Of a stretch of DNA of 64,000 nt, positions 50,210 through 63,021 are shown piece by piece. Position 1 is the stretch's first letter, and each line of letters opens with the position of its first letter. Origin of the DNA: Zychaea mexicana (lineage: Eukaryota; Mucoromycota; Mucoromycetes; Mucorales; Lichtheimiaceae). Location: assembly GCF_025766255.1 (NCBI RefSeq), contig NW_026516690.1:248001-312000 (forward strand), read 5' to 3'. Made by a program: the position numbers and the translations under genes. The notes below the pieces were generated by a model. It was given only the letters and a program-made list of their open reading frames with translations. It was not told the DNA's origin and made no database searches.

Positions 50210-51065
50210 AAGAACCGTTGTCACAAAAAAAAAGCGTAAGCCGAAAAACAATAAGTGTATATTCCTGCAATAAAAATTGAAGCCGGCGATCTCATTGGCT
50301 CGATCACAGTATACACGGTGCTGGTTCCGTTTGATGCATTGCTAATATCTTGTCTAGCTATCTAGTCGGCACTACGATATACATTGAAAGAAACTGCATC
50401 GTGTCTTTTGATATGTACGCTACTAGTGTCGTGCGAAAATAAACGGTATCATCATTGATGATTCAAGAGCCACTCGTTACCTATAGTAGCTACTAAGAGA
50501 GTCATAGTAGACACACTTGGACCAGGTGGGAAATGACACTTTTCTTCTCAGGCAACATACAGTTTAAGAGATAGTGTTAGTAAGACAAGCCTGATTGTCT
50601 TTGTACATAGTTGCTGAACACACATCAAAAGTGGTATGACCGAACAAGGAACAGTGTTGCCTTGAGGCTTAGAGTTCACATGAGACGAGTATATATGAAT
50701 GTTGTGGGTTATCATTATAGCGTATAAACTTTCGCATGAGATATGTCGTCGTCGTCTTTCCCACGATGTATATTTGAACAATGGATATGGGCAGAAAGAG
50801 AGAGTAGAAGAAGAAGTATATACATACGTTAGATTGCAAGGTATGTACCAAGAAAGAAAACACTATGAAAAAAGCAATAACAAGAGAAAAACAGAAAAAG
50901 AAAAAGAGGGGTGGGGGGTAAAACTAAGCTTGGTATGACTATATAATGGCACCTTTGGAGTGGAAGGACTCGCAGGAGAACGGCGATGTAATGGTGGTAC
51001 ACAAGGGAGTGGAAGAGTGTGTATGTAGGAGTGATAAGAGAGGAAGTATGATTGTCTGGATTCGT
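50210..51065. other. Intergenic region
   Basis: About 860 bases between the Myb gene (its promoter side) and the 3' end of the bHLH gene. No supported gene. Confidence 0.5.
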
Positions 51066-52304
51066 TTACACCTGCTTTGAGTCCTCGATATGTAACTTGC
51101 CAAACTGTTGCTGGAACTGCAACGATCCAATCCGCTCGTGTCTTGCACGCGATGCCGTCGTTGAATGGCTGCCGTCCTCCGCCTTGACCTTTGCACTGTC
51201 GTTCTGTTTGGCCGACTCGATCGATCGCTCCAACTCTGCCACACGGTCCTTGTACTGTGTCAGCGTGTCCTTGAGCTCTTTGATGTGATCCACAGAAAGC
51301 TTTAAAATCGTGCCCTTGTTGATTGCTTTCATGTTGCTTGCTCCGCCTCCGCCTTGGCCGGAAGAAACGGACATTACATTTGAGGTGGTCGGTGCGCTTT
51401 CCAGCAGATGTTCGGGCAATAGCGTTGATAGTTCTATAAGAGGATTGTGTATGCAAGCGTAAGTGTTACAGTATAGATGCTGCTTTTGTAGTTGCACCCG
51501 TCTCTCGACCAAGTAGTAGTAGTAGGAGCGCCCCCTCCCCACCCCGCGCACACATACAAGAGAAAAACCTACCGTGGATCCGCTCATTGATATTATCCCT
51601 TCGTCTTCTCTCCACTGCATTATGCGATTCGCGCCGCCGCCGCCGTTTCTCAAACATTTCTTGCAAGCTTTTGATAGGAGAAAGAATGGTTTAGTTTGTT
51701 ATTGGAGAAGAAAGAGTTACGTTTTTGTGTGTGTGTGTGTGTGTGCGGGTGGGTAGGCGGGACGGGGGGCTCCCTAAGATATACATTAACAACAAACTTA
51801 CTTTCTTTGCTGGAGTTCATCATCCTCACCACCACCAGCACCTCCAGGATATCCACCACCTGTTGTACTTCCATCCAAATGGCCTGTTGAAGTGGACGGC
51901 GATACGATTAAATCCCGTCCACCAAATATCGGCGACTGCCCAAACGACGATCCATTCGAGTCTAAACTTGTTCCGAACCAGTTTTGAGCGTTCGGGTCGG
52001 CAAATGATATGGGTCGTCCTCCTGCAGCAGCTGCGGCTGCGGCAGCGGCAGCGGCAACGTTATTGGGTGGACTAACGGCAATAGAGGCTGCTGCGCCAAA
52101 GCTGTTTTGTCGCTGGTGCTGATGGTGGTGGTGCAATTGGTAGCTGTTACTTGCCGAAGGATTAAACACCCCACTGTGTCGTTGTTGCTGATTGCGGACA
52201 GGCACGGCTCCGACAGTGGTGTGCGGTGTTCCTCCCATGGACGCGAGTCCGGTCTGTGAGAATTGCTCGTTAAAATCCTGCTGTGTTGGAGAGTACATTG
52301 ACAT
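51066..52304 (-). CDS. bHLH (leucine-zipper-like) transcription factor
   Basis: Three exons on the minus strand, 51802-52304, 51573-51667 and 51066-51433, give 321 residues. Residues 1-167 are low-complexity, with Gln/His runs and an alanine run of about eleven, and likely form an activation or interaction region. The basic region EKRRRRRESHNAVERRRRDN has the His-Glu-Arg pattern for CACGTG/E-box recognition. Helix 1 continues as INERIHELSTLLPEHLLES across the second intron. A Gly/Ser loop precedes helix 2 (KGTILKLSVDHIKELKDTL). A heptad zone follows (YKDRVAELERSIESAK). The arrangement resembles USF/MITF/Rtg3-type factors. Nuclear, probably a dimer. The C-terminus is short. Targets cannot be inferred. 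Confidence 0.92.
51725..51744. repeat. (TG)n microsatellite in the bHLH first intron
   Basis: About ten TG units on the plus strand, inside the intron between exons 1 and 2 of the bHLH gene. Confidence 0.85.
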
Positions 52305-52390
52305 TGTTCTTTTTTTTTCCCTTTCAAAAGTGTGAGTAAGTTGCAGTGAGAAAGGCAGAAGGAAAGAAAGAGACGAAAGAGAGGGATAGA

Positions 52391-52392
52391 GC

Positions 52393-52425
<33 letters not shown>
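52391..52425. repeat. (GA)n-rich tract in the bHLH 5' flank
   Basis: A nearly pure GA run of about 35 bases starting roughly 90 bases upstream of the bHLH start codon. On the coding strand it is a CT-rich leader, common in fungal promoters near the transcription start. Confidence 0.8.
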
Positions 52426-55400
52426 CTGCAAAGCACACACAGAAAAAAAAAAGCCCAACAAAGTGCGGGCGGCTGACCCAAGGCTAGCGTTTCTGGTAGC
52501 ACAAAAGATCGATCATGTGGCCTGCGAGGGACGACGACGACAACAACGACTTGGGACGATGCAATATAAAAGTTTTCCCTTTTTTTTTTTTAGTATGCAA
52601 GAACACTCGGCGAAATGAGTACCGCGGACCCATGGAGACAGGATTGAGAACTCGGCTTTCATCTCTCCTTTTCTTGACCCTCATGGGTGTGCTACTTTTA
52701 TCAGTAGTAGTAAATGCTCAAGAGAGGAAGAGTCATTATTGCCACTGAAAATCAGTCCGAGAAATCTCATGTTCAAATTCCAAGAGTAACTCTGTAGGGT
52801 AGGGTAACAAGTTGGCTCCCCACCTGGTTTACACGGACCATCCCAAGCAGGCCGATCTTGTCCGATGATGATGATGATGATATCATCCACTTAAAACACA
52901 CACACTTACTCTCTGTTCAACTTTTAGTCATAGCTAACTGTTTTTCTAGTGTAGTAGTACAATATACTAGTCCCTACGATATGAAGTGCGTCAAAATATA
53001 CGTCGCTCGTGCGATCGATCATTAGAGTCATGCTACTACTGCTGCTACACTGCGATGACAGATTTTCTGCAAAAGCAATAATTTATCACAAGCTCGCATG
53101 AAATCGCTTCAATCACATATACCAGTGTGATTTATTAATGTTTCTACACCTGGTTGAACATTATACATGTTGTCTGCGTATAGAATATGTGTGGAAAACA
53201 CTGTGAAAGAAACTGCATGGATGTCACTTTATAAAAAGAGAAAAGTGCTAAATGATGATATCAGCATAATTGTTGCACAAATGAAAATCATCGCCTTTTG
53301 TACCACGACTACCTCGGAGTCATTCTTTATCGAGCCCGTGTTGAACTAATAACAACGAGACCTTCTAGCCTATTATGATAGAAGGAGGAGAGCACAGGCC
53401 GCCTAAATAACTTTTTTCCGTCTGGGAATCATTATAAAAAGAACGAGTGTTGTGATTTTGTGCTCTGCTATGTTAGACCGAACTCTTCTCTTTAAACCAA
53501 CCCATCTGCACTTCGATTGCGGTACAAATAGGCATATGTTCATACACACCCACGCATCACGACCCCTGGCTTTAATTACTAATGCTTGGTGTACAAGCAT
53601 TAGTGCTGGCAGCTACCTTGCTATACCGCAGGCACAATAGCATGAATGCAACACATGGCGCAAAAAGTTGAACATCCGGTCAGTTACCATTTGGTTGCTA
53701 GACAACCAGCTAATACTGCGATTACTACACTGCCTGACTACAATCACTTTGGCGTCGCCTATATGGCTGGTGGGTGATGCTGCATAGCAACCTGCATGCA
53801 CGTATCATATCGAAGATTTTGGCACAATACAGATTCTCAATGACGTGGCGGATGCAGTTGATCACACGACTAACCCCAAAGCAGATCGAGCATAATATAA
53901 ATGAAGGCTCTTCTACTATTTATAATAAACATTAAGGTACGTACTGTTGTTGTTGCTGCTGCTGCTGCTGCTTGTTTTAGATACAGATGTGTAGAGTAGC
54001 AACAGCACCTTGAGTCCTTTAAACGAAAGCATCTACTATTATCTAATACACCTTGTAATTATGTACGCTTGTAGTTTTATTTGTCGACTTGACCCTTGTT
54101 GAGCGGAAACGCATTCTTTTCTACTTGAATTGACAACAAAACATTACAATCCTCAGTTTAGGAAGGGAATAAGAGCCCCCTTCGGCTATGACAAAATTAT
54201 TTGGTTTAAAAGCAACTGGCCCTGTCTGGTATTGAATGAAATTTTTGTACCTAGAAGGGCAAATTTTTTAAAAAGTTGTTGTAAAGATAGCCATTATAGT
54301 CCTGTTCCAGTAGTAATGTCGGCGACACTCTAAAGATAGATAATAGCGAAAGAAAGGAAAAAGGAAGAATCCGTAACTGAGCAATAATAATCAGACAAGG
54401 TAAAGCAGTGTGGACCTTCTACGTTCAAAAAAGGCCTTGTGACCAACTCCCAGCGCCAGGCGAGAACCACGCGACAACCCAATGGAAAATGGTGAAGAGA
54501 AGGGGAAATGTAACACACGAGCACTTGGCCTTTTATATGTATCAGCCATTTCTTTGGAAGCAAGCTATGATAGCATCCGTGTGCCTGAAGTGTAATGTTT
54601 CATCATCGACATCCACATCATAACATTTTACTCTTAATACCATTGTCACCATGCTCAGCAGCATTTCTGCCACGATCCTCTTCTACTTCTTCTTCTTCCC
54701 TCCCCCGCTCAACCCCTTTGTCCCACACCCCACCCCCTTGAAAACATTTTAGCTGCGATATGAAAAAGTGAAGGAGTGGAAAATAAAAACATGTACATTA
54801 CATCAGACGGAAGGAAGGAGGCGTTGCGGGGAGCCAGATAAAGTTAAAGGCACCAATCATCGTCCGTGCTAATGCATTCCATTTTTTTCTAGGTACAGCT
54901 AGTACATACGCACATATTAAAAGAGGATAAATGGACTTACTACTATCACCCATGGTCTTAACTTTCGCGTGATGGACGATGCGTATCATCAACAAAGAAG
55001 CACAGATGCAACAACAGGATCATGAATCACAACTTCTCTCGGGTAGATGCTTCCGGGCATCGCCGTGCTCATAGTAGTACAGCTCAAGATGCTGTTCTCC
55101 TCCAGAAGTGTGTCATTGTTTGTGGAATATACATACAGCGTATCATTAAACAATAATTCTTTTTTGAAGTGATGATCCTTATTGTATTAGCCGGAGCGCT
55201 GTTGTGCTACGAAGGGTGGAAGAAGAAGAAGAAAAGCTGGCTCGGGATGGGTGGGGGGGGGGTGGTGGTGAGATAGAGGAGGGGGGTGTGCTCCGGATAG
55301 GAACAGCATCCATCGTCCCTCTGCACCTTTTTGGATCTCAGCGGGCGGTTGCAATGCAAGATCATAACTGTAACAGAGGCCGCAAGATAAAGTTACCATG

Positions 55401-55868
55401 CCCCGTAGTAGTAAGAGTGATGTCGACTCTATTATAGCGAAAGAAAGGTCAAACATTCGCCAAGTCGCGGAAGAATAAGAACCATTATCAAACGTAGTAG
55501 TAGTACGAAAAGATGGTCAGATGAAACGGGCCAACTTGGCTGTTTTTGGACCTGTTATTGTAACTGCCTTATTTTGACAGAATCGCCCCGCATCTGCTGC
55601 AAAGATGACTGAATGGTACGTCTTATTTCATGTGCGTATTGCATCTCTCTCTCTCTCTCTCTCTCTTGACCTGCTGCTGCTGCTGCTGCTGATTGCTTGG
55701 CTTTACACTTTGGTAGCCCTGCAGCTTACCTGTACCAGAAAAAAAACTCTTTTTCTTGCCTTTTTAGCTTGCTTTTCCTTTGGCTATATATACCCTTTCC
55801 TTCTTTGCCCTCGTTTCCTTTCCACTTGCTTTCTCTTTCCCTTTATTATTTGAAAAAAGCACATTTCT
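52426..55868. other. Large intergenic region between divergent genes
   Basis: About 3.4 kb between the bHLH gene (minus) and the coiled-coil gene (plus); both promoters must lie here. It holds a (TGC)n run at 53953-53973, a (CT)n run at 55643-55665 and a (CTG)n run at 55671-55692. A TATATATA-type box lies near 55786. No protein or RNA gene that I can support. The long divergent spacing is compatible with complex regulation. Confidence 0.5.
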
Positions 55869-58007
55869 ATGGAAGTTTCACGACGACATCATCTTACCAT
55901 TGATCAATCTAATAATACTTTAGGCCCTATGGTGGCTATACAAGAATGGGAGTTGGAGCGAGCATTGGTACATAATTTCCTATTTTTTTCTATTGCCATC
56001 CCCACATGTATCTGTGTACTCATAATGAGCAACTGCATTACTACTCCAAGGTTTTGAGTCAGCTCCAACAACATCGCGAACGTGTTCATTATCTCGAGCA
56101 AAAGACCGACGAAGATAAGAAGATGTACGATAAGCATCGCATGAGTGTAAGTGTAGAGTTAATCAGCCTCCAATAAGACACCAACACTTTGTACCAATCA
56201 CCTCGCAAATATAAAACCATTAGCTGCTTCATGAAATCAAGCTGAAAGAAGTGCTCTCCGAAAAACGTATCCAAGACATTGAGCAACGCTACCTGGACCA
56301 GGTATGTCTCTCACTCCTTCATCCCTCTCTCCCCGTCCGGGGGAGACCCTTCTTTAGAATCCCCATAAGTCCCTTAAAAACGAAAATCTTGGATCTGAAA
56401 AAAAAAAGACTAACTCCTACATCAAACATATTAGATCCAAGACTTGCAAATACTACTCGATCAAGAAAAGCAAGAGCGAGACAATGAAGCGCAAGACATC
56501 CGCAAACACTACGAGGCAATGCTGCAGAGCGAGCAAAAGAAGCACGAGCGAAGACTTTGCGGGTTTCAGCAACGGCTGAGCGCCAAGGATTCTGAATACG
56601 CAAAGCTCCAAAGGGATACTATCCGGCTGACCCAGAGTGCCCCTACATCGCCACGGACCCCAGACACACCCATCCACAGCGACTGCGACTCGGTAGCCAC
56701 TGACGAACAAGAAGCAACTGCAGTGACCCAACATTATGGATTACGGGAGGCTGACACACCCGTCCGGCTCCTGCAGGAAAAACTATTCAAACTCCAGGCC
56801 CATCAAGATCAGATGCAGGAACGCCATCAAGCTGAGCTTGAGAAACAAAAGCTTGCCTTTGACCAAGAACGATCGCTACTCCAATCAAAAATTCAAGACC
56901 TGGAATCGCTCCTATTAACAAAAGACCCACTCCAACAGCTGACGCAGCTGCAAAAAGAATACCGAAAGGGCGCCCAGCGCGTCTACCAAGAACGACTCGC
57001 GGCCATTGAACGAACATATGCCGAAAAGAACAAGCAAACCATGGCCAGCTACCGGGGCGATCTGGCCCAAGTCAAAGAACGCTTTATGCACGAATCGCAG
57101 CAGACGGCCATGCACCACGAAGCCAAAATGCAAAACATGATTTCTGAACATGCTCATTCATTAGCCGAATTACAGGAGCACCATGACCATGCGATGGATG
57201 TGCTTTTGATTGAACACCAGGCGTCCATGGACGAACTCGAGTCGCATTTGGAACGGGTCAAAGAAGACGCTCTCCATGAATGTGAGCGGGCCTGGGAGCG
57301 TAAACTCATGGACGCACAAACTTCCATGTCGGACGACGCTCGCGAAATACAAAACCATTGGGAGACTCGGTTGGCAGAAACGTCGTCAGCCCGTGATGCA
57401 GAATTCAATCGTCTCTTAGGCGAGCTTGAAGTGCTCAAGGAACGTCTCGGTCGAGAGATCGAACGACGACAGGACGTTACCCAGCAACTAACCAAGGCCA
57501 CACAGGATGTCCAGCTGCATAAAAAGACCAAGGCCATTGCAACACAAGAATGCCTTAAGGTGATTATGCAACAACACTCATTGTGAACCGTATAATCATT
57601 TACATTCAGAAAAAGTCGAAATAGTAATTAACGAGTTGTTGGGGATTAATTATTTTAGTTACAACGTATGCACCGCCGAGCACATACACTGGCCGTCACA
57701 TTAGTAGCAGCCATTTCAAAGCCGCATGATGAAAGTAATGATGGTGTGAAAGCAACAGCAACAAGTCTTGGCGACCCAGCCAAATTGTCTTTACCAGATC
57801 TGTTGCAAAGATCGATTTCAGAGGTCACGCGCTTGCAGGCACAGAATTCGATGATGGAAAAGGTTAGTTGGTATTCATTGTATTAGAACCTTGGTTGTTA
57901 TAACTATAGAACGATCCCTTTTGACTAATCACTTTATTTGTGATTGACAGAACTTGGAATCTCTTACAGCAACGTCGGGATACAGCAGCTTTTTCAACTT
58001 GTTTTAA
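55869..58007 (+). CDS. Long coiled-coil protein, function unknown
   Basis: Six exons, 55869-55967, 56051-56146, 56224-56301, 56435-57559, 57659-57862 and 57951-58007, all in phase 0 with GT-AG ends, give 552 residues. The protein is dominated by Glu/Lys/Gln/Arg heptads from about residue 25 to 460, for example RIQDIEQRYLDQIQDLQILL, DQMQERHQAELEKQKLAFDQ and MDELESHLERVKEDALHECE. A break at about 145-170 holds TQSAPTSPRTPDTP, two TP/SP sites that could be CDK targets. The C-terminal ~90 residues are Ser/Thr-rich and end ATSGYSSFFNLF. There is no TM segment or enzymatic motif. Likely a cytoskeletal, spindle-pole or vesicle-tether scaffold, but that is a guess. No family recognised. Confidence 0.85.
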
Positions 58008-58489
58008 TAAGTGATCCTCTCCTTCGTTTTACGTATACCAATGTTACATTTTCGAACATCGTGCAAACATCCAAACCACTTTTACCATCATTACCCTGTC
58101 ATCACTCTATATACCCTCACACGCTTCTTTTTGATTGATCACATATATGCATACAATTAGCTCTCTTTACATCATGTAAATAATATATCTTAAAGCATTT
58201 TATTTTAAACTTTACCAGACTTTTTATCTACACAGACATCTCCCTAAGTAAAATAAGCCAATTGTATATGTATTTTTATAGCACAAACTCTTTAATAGGA
58301 GAGGTTCCTATTCAAAACTCTGTTGATCAGCTGACATTACATAGATCACCGTTTAACATGACCGAAAATGTTTTTAAAATATTGGATATTGAACGTATCA
58401 CATATCAGTTTAATTTTTTAATACAATTTACCTTGATATTGATGTTGCTCGAAAGTATAGTAATGCATTAAATGAGAAACTTTAGTAAA

Positions 58490-58724
58490 CTACTTGGTAT
58501 GTAGAAGAAAAGTATTGGGTTTGCATCTGGCATCCACTGAACAAGGATCGGCAAGCTTCAGCAATAATGGTATGATGCGCTCAAGGTGATCAAACGAGCG
58601 CTGGTCTATTCTTAGGCTGACAATTTTCATGGGATTATCATGCCGTCCAGTCACTTGAGTCACTTTTAAAGCTAACGGCGGCGGCGAGAATGTTTTCGTT
58701 GCTCTCGCAAAGCTTATACATACG
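58490..58724 (-). CDS. Possible terminal exon of an unrecognised gene
   Basis: On the minus strand a TATATGCCAG acceptor at about 58725 is followed by about 77 open codons (...SPPPLALKVTQVTGRHDNPM, then KIVSLRIDQRSFDHLERIIP, ending NTFLLHTK) and a stop at 58490. The leucine-rich ending looks like the tail of an F-box/LRR-type protein. Upstream to about 59132 there are further protein-like pieces in other frames (for example MDDDASRFSIYFNEQEG near 58900-58965), but I could not join them. Either a short-exon gene or a decayed one. The rest of 58008-59714 shows nothing. Confidence 0.35.
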
Positions 58725-59714
58725 CTGGCATATAAGGTGGGATCATTGAATTTTCAAATTTTTAACATAGTTCGATATTTCCATATGTCATCCGTCCTTG
58801 TCAAAATGAGTATAAGCGCTTCATTGCGTATTTACCATATTGTACGATGTGTCTTTTTTCAATGAGGCTTCAACTGTCTTCCCTCTCTGTGATCTACATA
58901 GGTCGATGAAATCCCTCTTGCTCGTTGAAATATATCGAGAAGCGAGATGCGTCGTCATCCATGTCACGAAAAGAGCTGAATGCTTAACTTTAGTGATAAA
59001 CTGTGAGGAGCAGTAGTGCTGTAAGACAGGTGTAGTCGTTTGATGAAAGGAGGAATCTCGAATTTGCAGGTTCAGATAGAAAACATGTGTTTTCTTGTGC
59101 CATGCACTGTACATATCAGATTCCCATGTCATAATGCAGTAAGCGGCGTAAGCTCCATGATAATGCCGAGATTCTGACCTTCTTTTTTAGTACCTTCATT
59201 GGCATTACGTGAAGACGTCAATTCTTCATACAATATCTTCGGCAGCCTTTTCCATCGTCTGTGGTGGTATGTCCTCGTTGTTAAAGATGTCTATTCCTAA
59301 CTGTCACCGACAAACCGAATGGAGAAGTCAACTTTATGCTGTATCAGTATATTTCTGTAAATATGTATGTATGATGCAGTCTATATCAGATAATATAGCA
59401 GTCTCTCAATTTATAACATTAGTGATGCGTGTTATAGTTTTTCCAGCGGCATACCTTTTTTGTATGAAAGAACCTCAAAATCAAAAGTAATTCACTATAT
59501 AAAATAAATTGATATTCTATGATAGACATATCAAAACGGCATGCTACTTTTGAAATTGTTGTTATTTATCATTTATGTTCATTAAATGCTAAATAAGAGG
59601 AGTATAGTATATGTGTACAGCATGAAAAAAATTAAAACTGGCCATTTAGGAACACCCTCATGATGGAGAAAGTTAGATGTAGGATTGAGTTTTACCGATG
59701 TTAATTCTGGATTT

Positions 59715-61144
59715 CTAGAAAATGGCACCCTTATAGTCAGGCACCTTCTCCTTCAATAGTTGCTCAGTATAGTTCCACAAATCAAGGGCATTCTTGTCCG
59801 ATTTTGAAAAAGCATTTGCACAACCTGGCTCTGCATAAGGAACCTATATACATATATAAGATATCGTATTTCAACAAAACAATCATTAAATCACAGAAAA
59901 AAAGTTTATTACGTACATAGTATTCTCCCTTGATGTTTTTGCTTTCCACTTCAGGACTTGTGGCCAGGTAGAGTTGTGTAAGTGCACCCTTCTCCGTAGG
60001 TATAGCTACGTGGTTATTGTAAAATTTACTAAACCAGGATTGCTGGTCGAAAGCGTGTCTGGAAAGCTCGCTGCTAACCACACCAGGATGATTACAGTTG
60101 ACATAAATCTATTATTATTAGAGAAAAGGTATTCTTCGTATTAGTATAAATGTAGCACACAAGTATATTTATATACAGTAAGCCACTAACACTTTCAGCA
60201 TCTTCATCCTTACATTATTGATTTTATTCGCTTCCAATCGCCTAGTCAGTTCACGGGTAAATAAAATGTTGTAAGCCTATAAGAAGAAAAAGAAAACCAA
60301 ACAACAAGGTAGTTCTTCTGTTAATAATTGGTTAAACATCTCCACAATCCTCCAAGAAAATCTTTCGTTCAAGTATATCAATACATACTTTGGTAAAACC
60401 ATATTGTATCATGCGAGAATAGCCTTTCTCGTCATTTATATTGTCTAGACTGCGAGACGAAACGAGTGTGAAATTATGGCCAAAAGAGCTGACGTTTACA
60501 ATACGACTTGGTCCTGAGCTGATGAGAGTAGGAAGTAATTGCATTGTCAAGTAGTAGTGCGCCACGTGATTCGTTGCGAAATGACTTTCGAGGCCTGTAT
60601 CAAAATAGAGTTTGGGATTTTATATTAAGATTGGAAAGATATATAATTAAACAGTTATCCACACCCATTTCCATATGTACTACGATACTGTTACTACTAT
60701 CACGTACCGTCTTCGCTAAGACTGTAAGGAGCCAACATAATACCGGCGTTGTTGATCAAGATATGCAGCTTATCGTGTTTGGATTTGAATTCCTCAGCAA
60801 ATGCCTTGACAGATTGGAGCGAAAGGAGGTCTAACTTGATAAATTCGACTTTTTCGTTTCCGGTAATGGCCTTAATATCGGCAACGGCAGCAAGACCTTT
60901 ATCTTCACTGCGACTTGGTACAATCCTGTTTATTATATCAATAGAAATGCCAATTAATCTATTATTGTATTGTGCCGCCCGGCCTTTTTTTTTCCTCGAC
61001 TGAAAATACATACACTTGACAATTCTTCTTGGCCAATTGGATTGCGCAGACCTTGCCGATGCCAGTGTTACTGCCTGTGACAATTGCGACCTTGCCCGAG
61101 AGATCAGGAATATCGGAGAGTTCGAAATGCTTTGAGGAGAACAT
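59715..61144 (-). CDS. Short-chain dehydrogenase, retinol-dehydrogenase/WW-oxidoreductase type, paralogue 1
   Basis: NAD(P)-dependent oxidoreductase with a Rossmann fold. Six exons on the minus strand, 61014-61144, 60708-60925, 60389-60594, 60214-60276, 59917-60108 and 59715-59843, give 312 residues. The cofactor motif is [17 protein letters not shown] at about residues 18-34. [26 protein letters not shown] and the active-site elements NVSSFGH (Ser) and YGFTK (Tyr-x3-Lys) follow, then VNCNHPGVV. The tail [23 protein letters not shown] is typical of the RDH11-14 group. No strong TM anchor is seen. It faces away from paralogue 2 across a 1.9 kb gap. The substrate (lipid aldehyde, steroid or polyketide) is unknown. 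Confidence 0.92.
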
Positions 61145-63021
61145 GCTTGTTGGTCGAGTGCAAGTAGTATAGTATGTAATAGAGTGATGATGATTATCAA
61201 AATTTACATTTCATAGAAACATATCCTCTTATATGCAGGTACTATCCTTTCAACCAAATGCATATTGCGTTGATGATTACGTCTGTTATAGCGCAAAAAG
61301 GGAGCAAATCGTTCATTTGCTATAACTAGGCAGCTCTTACGCAAGTAGTAAAAACATATTGAGACAGACACGCGTAGTTTCCATAAAAAATTGTTAAACT
61401 CAAGGAGTGTCAGTGCAAGTATTCGGTAAATGAGAAGGGTGCAGTAAAAACCAGACATAGTATCTGGATCATTATACCCAGGAATCGGATTGATGCTGTT
61501 GTCGTATAGGAGAATATGCCCATTTCTAAATGTGGGAAAAATCACTTGCGTACACATGCGCCCAGATTAGGCAGTTATCCTAGGACGCGCCATTTTACAT
61601 GGTTACAGAGCTTTTGCTTTGTCTATTGCCCCCGTTTAGACACAGCGTCGTCATGATCATCGGACATGTGCGCTTCAGAAGAAAACAATAATGTATTTTC
61701 GTGTGTGATGCGGTAATGCTAACACCCACTTTGATTATTAGCCGCACTTCTGTGATATGAATTGATGAACGTATCGTGTGGGTCTTCATGTTGCAAGATG
61801 AGAGCACTGAAATATTCCATTTCTGTTTAAAGAGCTTCTAGTTTAAATTTGAGAACCGTTGTTGGTAATGGTTATGTTTCTCTCCAACTACTTATACTTG
61901 GACATTGACGTCTATGCATCCATACATGGTCCTTGTCGCATCAGTATCAATTGCTACGTGGTACATACATATATAATGGGTTCTGTGACAAATTTTGCCA
62001 ACGGCGAACTCGCAGCATCCTAGCTGGGGCAGGGTATGATAATATTTAGATTGAACTGAACGGTGATGTTAAAAAATGTCAGCCAGAAACTCTTTCAAGA
62101 TCACCATAGGTAAGATGCACAGTTATCTTCCCTTAATACTATACGCTTCTATTTTCATCTTCATCTCTTAAGGCTCTCTTATGTGTCTGTGAGCTGACGG
62201 AGGTTGATTATATAATAGATGTGAGAGAAGCAGTACCCTCGTGTATACTTCCTGCTGTCCCTTATTTGGAACGATCATTCACTACGGTAAGTTTCAAGCG
62301 GCATAGTGTCAGCGAACGTATTATATGTGTACAAAGTCACGAGAAAAAACACATTGTCGGTGGAATAGCCTCGACAGAACGGTTTTGCCAAAGCAAACAG
62401 AAGGAATGGTATCACTGACAGCTTACATCCTTCATGCGGGTTAATTCAATGACCTCCTCTTTGTGAAACCATTATGACGCGTACTTGCCTTTAATTGATT
62501 TGGTGGTGGCGCTAATAATATTGGTTCCATATCGGGTAACGACTTGTATCACCCACATCATGGTTATACTCCAGTGTTTGACATGAGCGATAAGTGGCGC
62601 TTTATTGTCACCACAATTGATATCGTAAATTATGCAGAAACTACATCGTATACAGTTTGTCTGTCACTCACCTGGGTATTGATAAGACAACAAATTTACT
62701 GTTATGCATAGTGCTGTTGCTAATGTTGTAGTTCAAATATCCCAACATGCCAGTGCCTAGTGAGTGTTATCCTCTTTTCTTTCCTTACTGACCATTCGCT
62801 ACATCTCATGATGCTCATATCATAGCGACGTCAAACAATTAGCTCGCTTTTTAGGTTGAAAAGAGCAGGGAATGTAAGTGGCTTTTTTAGGGGAAGACAG
62901 GGAAAGTTCGGCTTTGCATGTGATGGTGAAGCGTTTTCCTTAAAAAACCCGACACTTGTCTATCGTGTTTCCTACTCAATTATTTAATTAAGGGGGCCTT
63001 GATCATATACCACAAAGTATT
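61145..63021. other. Divergent promoter region between the two SDR paralogues
   Basis: About 1.9 kb. I see no supported gene. A short ATG frame with a GTAAGA donor at about 62076-62110 runs into a stop when spliced. Both SDR promoters must lie here; AT-rich boxes occur near 61967 and 62995. Confidence 0.5.

Noticed and set aside
54798..54995. Minus-strand frame with an internal ATG and GTAAGT donor
   Set aside because: The possible exons do not join in phase and the product has no recognisable features.
57154..57537. Minus-strand Ser/Arg-rich frame inside the coiled-coil gene
   Set aside because: Antisense shadow of the heptad-rich exon 4.
62076..62420. Possible small gene starting MSARNSFKITI with a GTAAGA donor
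   Set aside because: Splicing to the only nearby acceptor leads to a stop after six codons; no recognisable protein.
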